Source of the DNA: Chlorella sorokiniana
Taxonomy: Eukaryota > Chlorophyta > Trebouxiophyceae > Chlorellales > Chlorellaceae
NCBI GenBank assembly: GCA_025917655.1
Contig: CP084616.1
Location: 124,001 to 188,000 of the forward strand
Reading direction: 5' to 3'
DNA: 64,000 bases
The notes below the pieces were generated by a model that saw nothing but the letters and a program-made list of their open reading frames with translations, did no database searches and was not told the origin of the DNA. Below are positions 57,001 through 64,000 of the stretch, piece after piece. The first letter of the stretch is position 1. Every line of letters starts with the position of its first letter. Both the position numbers and the translations under genes were made by a program.

Positions 57001-58376
57001 CTGCAGGACGCCCTGAGCTCCGTGGAGGCGCGCCGCTGCCGCCGCCTGCTCGCTCCGCTGCTGTTCTGCCGCCGTGGGGGCCCCCGTCTGGCTGCTGCAC
57101 AGGCCGACCGTCGACTGCTTGCCTGGCTGTGTTTCTGTCCGCGAGCGGCCCGGCCTTGCACACTCTTGGGAGCTGCCGGCCTGCCAGCTTCCCGCATCAC
57201 ACGCCCACAGCCTGCCTCCCAACTCTCCGGCATCCTGTTCCCCCCCCTTGCCTGCTCCCGCGTGACCCCCCAATCAGGCCCAATCAGGGCAGCCCCTTCC
57301 TGGCAGCTGCAGGGCTCTTGCGCGTCAGGGCCGCCCTAACTTGCAGCATGCCGTTGTCTGGGCCCCACCCCCACCCCCACCCCATCCACCCACCACAGAA
57401 GGGCGCCACGCGGGCTGAGATGGGCGAGGTGGCGGTGAGCGCCGCCGAGAGCGCATACGACGCGATCGCCGACGTCGAGGCGGAGCAGCAGGCGCGCACG
57501 CAGGGGCTCAGCGCCAGCGGCAGCACCCAGACCGTCTACCTGGCTTCAGGTGCGCCCGGGAGAGCATGCAGCCGGACATCGTTTTTGGCAGCTGGACATG
57601 GTTTGTGGCAGCCGGACATGGTTTCTTGCCTTGGCCCGCTTTCGCATGCTGTGTGGCGCTCCGGTCTGCTGGTTGCGGGTGCAGCGGCACGGTACCTCTG
57701 CACGCAGCCCGACAGCATGCATGCACCCCCTTCAACAGACGCCGTGCTGCACCAGCGCACCTACTTCACCCCGGTGATGGTGGCCTATGTGCTGGGCCTG
57801 GTGGTGGCGTTCGGGGTAAGTGAGGGAGCTAGCCCGTTTGGGGTGCGGGGAGCTAGCCCATTTGGGGTGCGGGGAGCTAGCCCATTTGGGGTGAGGGGGT
57901 TAGCCCAGCGTGCCGCCTTGTTCGGCAGCCACGCAGCAGCTCGCGGTGCGCATGGCCTGCGCTGGGTGCGGGCTTCAGCTCTTCGGCTGCAGGGCATGCG
58001 GCGGCGCAGGGGAGGGGGCTCGACGCGGCACGCATGGCCCTCCTTTGCGGCAGCTTTACCGCCCAAGCCACTTACACACACACCTCCGTTGATCTCACCC
58101 GCGCACACACCCGCACACACACATTTAACCCCCCTCCCCCTTCCACCCACCCCCGCGCACCTTCAGGCCAACGCCATCACGGGTCTGGGCCAGCCCGCGC
58201 TGCTCTACCTCTGCCCCCTCACCCTGGGAGCTGTGCTGGCCACCGCGGCATCCAGGCGGGACCTGGGCCGCATCTGGTCCTTCACCGACACCACGGCGGC
58301 GCCGCCCAACCCCAAGCAGGCAGAGGCGGGCGGCGAGCAGCAGCAGCAGGAGCGGCAGCAGGAGGGGCAGCAGTGA
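54024..58376 (+). CDS. SPP: Signal peptide peptidase (intramembrane aspartyl protease)
   Basis: Multi-span ER aspartyl protease that clears signal peptides. Exons: about 54024-54322, 54415-54520, 54707-54848, 55055-55188, 55460-55536, 55773-55877, 56053-56124, 56267-56322, 56539-56637, one from 56894, 57399-57549, 57739-57815 and 58167-58376. The catalytic YD is in LLAYDVFWVFG, split by the intron at 56125-56266; the second Asp is in FSLLGLGDVAIPGLLA, across the intron at 56638-56893; the PAL motif is in GLGQPALLYLCPLTL. ILTGPIRLLFPR and LACLALRYDASR also match. A hydrophilic Ala/Glu-rich stretch of 50 residues or more (exon 57399-57549, EMGEVAVSAAESAYDAIADV) lies between GLGD and PAL, which I do not recall from plant or animal SPP. 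The frame breaks at 56604-56607 (one G short) and probably near 55528-55536. The start at 54024 is uncertain. The C-terminus is Gln/Glu-rich. Confidence 0.85.
54906..54947 (+). repeat. GTGTGG-type repeat in an SPP intron
   Basis: GGGGGTGTGGGTGTGGGTGT continuing to GGGTGGG, within the intron after 54848. Four or more GGG runs with short spacers, so G-quadruplex formation is possible. Too short and too internal to be a telomere remnant. Confidence 0.75.
57571..57630 (+). repeat. Three 20-base tandem repeats in an SPP intron
   Basis: Units GCCGGACATCGTTTTTGGCA, GCTGGACATGGTTTGTGGCA and GCCGGACATGGTTTCTTGCC at 57571-57590, 57591-57610 and 57611-57630, starting 21 bases after the donor at 57550. 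Confidence 0.9.
57827..57899 (+). repeat. Three 24-base tandem repeats in the next SPP intron
   Basis: Units at 57827-57850, 57851-57874 and 57875-57899 have the core AGCTAGCCCATTTGGGGTG. They begin 11 bases after the donor GTAAGT at 57816. A partial fourth copy (TTAGCCCA) follows. Confidence 0.9.
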
Positions 58377-58648
58377 GGGGGCCGTCGCGGCGCGGTGGAG
58401 GGGCTCGGGCGTGTGCCACGACCAACGCGCCGCCGTGTTCTGTTACTATCCGCGCATCGCATGGCCCTTCCCTTTCCACGCCCTCCCAACCCAATTAACT
58501 CAACTGAAATCTCTTCTCAATGTGACATGAATCGTCATAGCGTGGTTGGCAGAGGTTGGGAGGCTCCTCCCCAACAGCAGTTGCTGACCATGAGCGCGAA
58601 AAGTGCAGGAACAGAATCCTGGCTAAGCGTAAGGTGCCGAGGATAATG
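58377..58648. other. Gap between convergent SPP and SUMT genes
   Basis: 3' flanks of both genes; no TGTAA signal was found for either in this stretch and nothing else was recognised. Confidence 0.5.
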
Positions 58649-60912
58649 TTACAGGAAGCCGGTTTCGGGCACATGCGTCCGCAGCAAACAATTGCGGCTG
58701 TACCCTTTGCTGTTGACGACTAGCTGGCGCGTGCGGCCGCTCAGAGCGGCTGGCTCTCCCGCTGCCGAAGCTGCTGCGGCGCAGCCACGCGCTCCGCCGC
58801 CTCAGCCGCCCAGCCCACGCCGTCTGCAAACATGGCTGCGTGCTGCGCTGCCGCCGCGGCCGGCGCATCCAAGCTGACGCCAGTGTGCTGGTAGCGGCGC
58901 CAGCCGGGGCCAGGCACACCACCTGCCCGATCACGATGAGCGTGGGGAGGTGAGGGCGGCGGCCGCCACCTCGGCCTGCAGCTGACGCAGCGGCGCGTAC
59001 ACCGCCCGCTGCTCCGGGGTGGTGCCTCGCTCCACCGCCACTGCAGGCGTGTCCAGGCTGAGGCCCGCGGCCTGCAGCTGGCGCGTGAGGCTGGGCAGCG
59101 TGCCCAGGCCCATGTAGACGACCAGGGTGGTGTGCGGGTCGGCGCAGGCCGCCAGCGTGGCGTCCAGCTCGCCCTCGCCGCCCTCCCGCGAATGTCCCGT
59201 CAGGAAGCGCACGCTGGTGGCCAGGCCGCGGTGCGTCAGCGGGATGCCCAGCTCGGCTGCGGCGAGCAACGGGGCGGGAGGCGTGCGGCGGGTGGGAAGG
59301 CGACGGAGCGACGACGCAGGCGGCGCTAAAAGCAGCAGCGGCGAGCAGCTGGCCCCGAAGCAAGGATCCGCCGCCGCCCAACTCTGCAGCGCGCGCCTCG
59401 GGCACCAGGCCGCCGTTGGTCCCGGCGCATGCATCCTCCCAAACCCTGCACCCACAATCCTGACGGCCCACCCACACCCTTTCCCCACCCACCTGAGATT
59501 CCGGAGGCCGCAGTGATGCCTGGCACCACTTGTACCGCCACACCGCGCTGCTCCAGGTACTGCACCTCCTCGCCGCCCCGCCCAAACACGTAGGGATCCC
59601 CTCCCTTGAGCCTGCGCGAAGGATGGGGGTGGGGGCGGGGCCAAGCGGGGTGGGTATTTGGGTGTGCTTGCGGGCTACAGGGGCGGTGCGTGGGGCCGTC
59701 CAGAAGGGAGGCTGGCGCACGCGGCGCAGCACACTGCTCAGGCCCAGGCCAGATGTGCATGGGCTGGTGGACGCCAGGCGGACAGGGGCGGCAGGCGGGC
59801 ACAAGCAGGGCAGGGATGCAGCAGGCTGCCGCCCGCCGCCCGCGGCTTCACCTAAGCACGGTGGCCCCCTGCGCCGCAAACAGCCCCAGCAGCTCGTGAA
59901 TCTCCTCCTGGCTGCGGGTGTGGAAGCCGCGCTGCTTGCCCACGTACACAAGCAGCGCACCTGGGTGCACCAAGCCCAGAATGTCCTCTGCAGGGGTGAT
60001 AAGAGGGACAGGGGAGAGGGTGTCGGCGCTGGTGCCAGTCGGCGGGTCTGGGCAGTGGCCAGTGGGACAGGAAAAGACCCCGGAAACTGACTCGGGTGGA
60101 TGCAGGAATGGGGGTGGTGGGAGTGGGAGGCATGCGCTTGCCTGGACGGGACCCAGTCTGTGCCAGCCGCAGGGGCGGCGCATGGCGGGCAACCAAACCC
60201 CGGCAAGCGCACAGCATGCAGATGTGTGGGGTTTCAAACTCATCCCGCACCTGACACGAGGCGGTCGTACAGCACCACGTCGGCGGTCTGCATGAGCCGC
60301 AGCGCGCGCAGCGTGAGCAGCGAGGGGGTCGCCCGGCCCCGTGCCCACCAGGTGCACCGTGCCCAGCCGCCGCTGCGGCTGCCCCCTCGCCCGCTGCTGC
60401 TCCCAGCTGACCGCCGCGTCTTGCTGCACGCGCTGCTGGGGCAGGGAGGGGTCTGCAGGGGCATGGGGGGAGGGCGGGGTGCTGAGGGGGCGTGGCGCTG
60501 CCAAGGGGCCAGTTTTTGTTTAAGGGGCACTGCAGCTGCTGCAGGCGGCTAACTCCCGTTCAGGCGCTTGCTTTGCACCAAACTTGCAGCACACAAAAAC
60601 AAACAGTGCAACGCCCTCGCAGGGCCATGAACTGGCACAGCCACCCGGCACTGGCAAGCTCACCGGCTGCTGCCTGCACCGCCTGCCGCCGCTCGCGGAG
60701 CAGCTGCAGGAGGTCGTCGGGAGAGGCTGCGCTCGCTTGGTACCAGTTACTGCCGCGCTGAGAAGCCTCCACGCTGCAGGTCAAGCGCTGCGGGCGCCCC
60801 TGGCCGGCGTGCTGGCAAAGTGCCGGCGGCCACCATGCCGAACGGGTTGCATGGGAGCGCTGCTGGAACTGTAGGAAACCCTCATGGCGCTGCAAGCCAT
60901 AGTGGCGGCCAT
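58649..60912 (-). CDS. UPM1: Uroporphyrinogen-III C-methyltransferase (SUMT, siroheme pathway)
   Basis: Plastid SAM-dependent enzyme making precorrin-2, the first committed step to siroheme for nitrite and sulfite reductases. Minus-strand exons: 60664-60912 (transit peptide from [20 protein letters not shown]), 60252-60452, 59852-59987, 59494-59611 and 58649-59256 (boundaries within a base or two). Family motifs in order: [106 protein letters not shown] and [12 protein letters not shown]. Four apparent frame breaks sit at G/C runs: about 60780-60790, 60324-60328, 58944-58947 and 58906-58909; the last two restore TLIVIGQVV and [12 protein letters not shown]. After the catalytic domain an Ala/Arg-rich tail ends ETGFL with stop at 58649-58651. 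Head-to-head with the RsmB-like gene. Confidence 0.9.
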
Positions 60913-61196
60913 GGCGCCGGTTGGTGTTGGGTATGTGGGGGTGCCAAAACGAGGCTGCCTTGCGACGCAAACAGGCGGCTGGTCGCAGCAAGAATAGTGA
61001 TCTGGATGTCCAGCAACGCGAGTAAATGTAAACTAGTCGAGCTGCACACCAGGACCCCATGTTGAGCAAAGGGGTGACAGGATGAGCAGGAAGAGTTACG
61101 GGCACCCATTTGCCTTTGTTGTTACATACTGCACAAAATCGCACATAATCAAAGTTTAAGTCGGCCGGAAGCCCCTCAAAGCCGCTGCAAGCCACA
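60913..61196. promoter_or_regulatory. Shared divergent promoter region, SUMT / RsmB-like
   Basis: 284 bases between two start codons, the shortest head-to-head spacer in the window. It includes AT-rich sequence at about 61000-61030 and 61125-61160. No motif was recognised. Confidence 0.5.
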
Positions 61197-64000
61197 ATGC
61201 ATGGTGCCGGCACGCTCTCGGCAGCGGCACGGGGCGCCCAGTCATGTCGGGACAACCACCGACACGCATCTATTCACGCAGCACGTTCACGCCTGGCAGC
61301 AGCAGCAGCAGCGCCGCTGCCGCCGCCGCCTGCCGCCACCTGCCGCCAGCGGCAGCAGCGCTGTGCAGTTGCTGCTGCAGCGCGACCCGCAGCAGCAGCT
61401 AGCGAGGGTGACAGGCGGACCAGCGACCAGCTACAAGCTGGCGCGAAAGATGACCTGGAAATGTGTGTAACCTTGTGGCGAGGGCTGCCCGCGGGAGCTG
61501 CCTGGCCCTGCTGCCGTCTGTGCCGTGGCCCGGCTCCCCAAGGCGCTGTCCCCATGCCCCCTGCCGGCAGGTGGATGGAGCGCCTGGAGCGCATGAAGCC
61601 CTCCGCTCGCTCCGTGGCACTGCTGCAGCTGCTCCGCGTTGAGCAGGAGGGAGCCTACGCCGGGCTGGTGGGCGGCTCCCCCAGCGGCGGCGGCGGCGCC
61701 AACGACGGCGGTGAGCTCGACCAAGAGGACGACGACAGCGATCGCAGGCCCCTGCACGCACGGCTGGACCCAAGGTGAGCCCGCTGTGTGCTGTCGCCGC
61801 CGCCGCTACGATGGGCTTGCTGCCGGGTGGGCCGTCATGTGGGTTGGCGGCGCTTCACCGGGCAGGCTTGCAATCCTGCGCCCTGTGCCCATTTCCCATC
61901 CCTCCCTACTCTGCCCCCCTTCCTCCCAACGTCTCCACCCCCGAGCAGCCAGGCTCGGGCAGTAACAGAGCTCGTGGGCAGCGTGACGCGCTGGCGCCGC
62001 CGCCTGGACTACGCCCTGGCGCCGCTGGTGCGTGGGCGGGGGCTGGAGGGGCTGGATGCCCCCGTGCGCGTGGCGCTGCGCATGGCCCTTTACGAGCTCA
62101 CCGAGCTGAAGAGTGAGTGGGAAAGGGGAATCTTGAATCTTCTCAAATACATAAAAAGTCAGTTGGGGTTTGCACTAATCTGTTCTGCAGTGATTGTTTG
62201 CCTGTTTGTTTCATCACCCGGCCTCGGGCTGGCGACCCCTCAGCAACAGCACTGCACGCCATCCGCTCCACGCCCGCCCCGTGCCCCCTGCTCTGCAGAC
62301 GCGGGCTACGGCGTGATCGACAGCTACGTGCAGCTGCTCAAGGGCGCGGTGCACCAGGGTGCCGCCAACCTGGCCAACGGCGTGCTGAGGTGCGCGCTGC
62401 AGCCAGCCTGGCGGAAGGGGGTGTGGTGTGTGTGGTTGTGTGTGGATGTGTGTGTGTGTGAAGGGGGGCGGGGGGCTGCTGCCTCCCTGCCGCCCTGAAA
62501 GGCCGCTGAGGACCCTTCTGTTGTGTTTCCACGTCATGAGCCAGTCTTCTTGGCGCATCGTTTGTATTGTCCACTGTGCTCAAATGCTAACTTTTCTTAT
62601 CAATCAGTGTTCTCGTTGCTCGCCGGCTTCTCTGCCCAGCAGGAGCGCGGTGCGGGCGCTGGAAGCGGGCGACCTGCGGCAGCCGCCGGCCCCCGCCCGC
62701 GGCCAGCCGCCGCAACAGGTGGCTGAGGCGCTTGCCATCGGCGCCTCCCACCCCACCTGGATGGTGGCGGGCTGGCTGCAGCAGTACGGCCCCGCCGCCA
62801 CGCTGGCGCTGCTCAAACACAACAACGCGTGAGTGGTGTTGGCGCCGGGCTGAAGCGGGCGGGGCTGACAGCGCACCAAGCATGGAGGGCGTTGCGGACG
62901 CAACCTTCGTTTGAAGGCTGAGAGGGCACTGATGCGTTGACTGGTGCCCTGGCACATCAACAACAAACTGAGGAGAGCTTTCTGCTCTCCACGCCCGCTG
63001 CAGGCGGCCCCGCTTCTCTCTGCGCCTGTCCCCCGGCGTGGATGCGGGGGCCTTCTGCGAGCGTCTGGCAGCGCAGGGCGTGCAGGTGGGCTGAAGCTGA
63101 TGGCTTTGCCTTGGGCAGTCGCCCCCGGCTGGAAAAGGGGCCGATGATGTGTTTTTCAGGAGCCACCCAGCTTACACCAAGCAGCCCAACTGTACCTCCC
63201 CTTCCTTCCCTTTCATCACCTCCTTGCCCCTCTTCCCCCTCCTCCTCAACCCCGCAGGCCTCCCCCTCCCGCTTCCTGCCAGCGGAGTTTGTGTGCGTGG
63301 GCGACCGTGGGCTGCAGGGGCTGCTGCGGGAGGGGCTGGTGGCGCGGGGGAGGCGGGCGTGCAGGTGCGCTGCGCGCGCTGCGCCTCCCCGCTCAGCATG
63401 CTGTGGTTGGGAGCTGCTGTGTGTTACAAGAGTGCTTACCGCTGCCCACCGCCCTGCTGCTGCTGGATCTGGCCGAGGGCATCGGGCGCAGGTCCGCGCT
63501 GGGTTGGGGGCGTGCCCGCCAGGCTCCCCTGCTCGCCCAGCTGCTCTGCATGGGGCCCTATCAAATACCTGTGGCGCGAGAGGAGCTCAACTCTTCTTGC
63601 TACTGTGCCAGAATCAGCGGCTTGTATATTCTCCTTGCTCGCCATGCCCCACGCTGCGCCGCGCTGACCCCACCGCTGTGCAGGACGAGGCAGCGGGCCT
63701 GGTGGTCGCCATGCTGGACCCGCAGCCCGGGGAAACGGTGCTGGACGCGTGCGCGGCCCCAGGCGGCAAGGCGCTGCTCGCGGCGGCGCGCATGCGGGGC
63801 CGCGGCCTGCTGCTGGCCCTGGACGCCTCGCGCCGCCGCCTGGCCTCCCTGCGCCGCGCGGCGGAGGGGCGGAGCACGGCGGGGTGCTGCGCACGCGTGC
63901 CGCCGACCTGCGGGACTTCGCCACGCAGCGGTTTGTGCCGCACGCGGCGCCCAGCGAGGAGGAGCGGGCGGCGATGGAGCGCGGCGGCGGCGGCGGCGGC
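61197..64000 (+). CDS. RsmB/Sun-like rRNA cytosine-5 methyltransferase, probably plastid (3' end outside window)
   Basis: SAM-dependent RNA m5C methyltransferase with an N-terminal NusB-like RNA-binding domain. Exons: 61197-61462, 61571-61774, 61949-62112, 62299-62389, 62640-62828, 63004-63085, 63258-63364 and 63684-64000 onward. Exon 1 encodes an Ala/Arg-rich transit peptide. The NusB part includes KPSARSVALLQLLRVEQEGA, RAVTELVGSVTRWRRRLDYA, RVALRMALYELTELK and GVIDSYVQLLKGAVHQGAAN. Then ASHPTWMVAGWLQQYG, LLKHNNARPRFSLRL, VQDEAAGLVVAMLDPQPGE, the SAM motif VLDACAAPGGKALL and ALDASRRRLASL. The catalytic PC motifs lie beyond the window. Frame breaks at 63346-63350 (one G short before VQDEAA) and near 63860-63890 (VLRTRAADLRDF context). 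Orthology to bacterial RsmB and plastid location are inferred from the domain order and the leader. Confidence 0.85.

Noticed and set aside
17167-63890. Reading RPL4, CRTISO, SUMT and SPP as pseudogenes because their frames break
   Set aside because: The breaks are one- or two-base changes at G/C runs in otherwise perfectly conserved exons, with intact splice sites throughout; essential single genes such as RPL4 make consensus error far more likely.

Overview
The window is nuclear DNA of a GC-rich green alga. Coding exons run at very high GC, almost every gene is split by many short spliceosomal introns, and the products include a thylakoid-lumen PsbQ, plastid-type carotenoid isomerase, siroheme-pathway uroporphyrinogen methyltransferase and the plant-type endocytic adaptor TPLATE. 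This set and the TGTAA-like polyadenylation signals point to a chlorophyte, probably a Chlorella-like trebouxiophyte; the species is not identifiable from the sequence. Eighteen protein genes are supported. No RNA gene, CRISPR array, transposon or virus-derived element was recognised.

Layout. 1-4094 (+): 3' part of a SNF2-family helicase of the RAD5/SHPRH type. 4362-6789 (-): ApaH-like phosphatase. 7199-11463 (-): acidic protein with tandem coiled-coil-like repeats, unrecognised. 11826-16287 (+): carotenoid isomerase CRTISO. 17167-20890 (+): ribosomal protein RPL4. 21347-23052 (+): PsbQ. 23686-24102 (+): a 67-residue twin-CX9C protein resembling the complex I assembly factor NDUFAF8. 24164-31470 (+): TPLATE. 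32183-34084 (-): PaaI-like thioesterase. 34463-36755 (+): RpiA-like protein lacking most catalytic residues. 37257-38717, 39681-41117 and 42132-44799 (+): three tandem paralogues of a secreted four-cysteine family I cannot name. 45263-49974 (-): THO complex subunit THOC1/HPR1. 50558-53397 (+): BAR-like coiled-coil protein. 54024-58376 (+): signal peptide peptidase. 58649-60912 (-): uroporphyrinogen-III C-methyltransferase. 61197-64000 (+): RsmB-like rRNA m5C methyltransferase, cut by the window end.

Together these are mostly independent housekeeping genes. Four neighbouring pairs are head to head with only about 280-580 bases between start codons (repeat protein/CRTISO, thioesterase/RpiA-like, THOC1/BAR, SUMT/RsmB-like), so shared promoter regions are likely. 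The strongest candidate for something undescribed is the tandem secreted family, whose members share four cysteines in fixed context and the same intron positions and phases.

Two window-wide features matter to any user. First, many conserved exons break frame at G/C homopolymers or short GC-dinucleotide runs, in genes that should be intact (RPL4, CRTISO, SUMT, SPP); this looks like residual consensus error, not gene decay. Second, at least seven introns use a GC donor in the same context, AG|GCAAG, which standard gene finders would miss. Exon boundaries were derived by hand from splice signals, reading phase and recalled family sequences; none was tested computationally.
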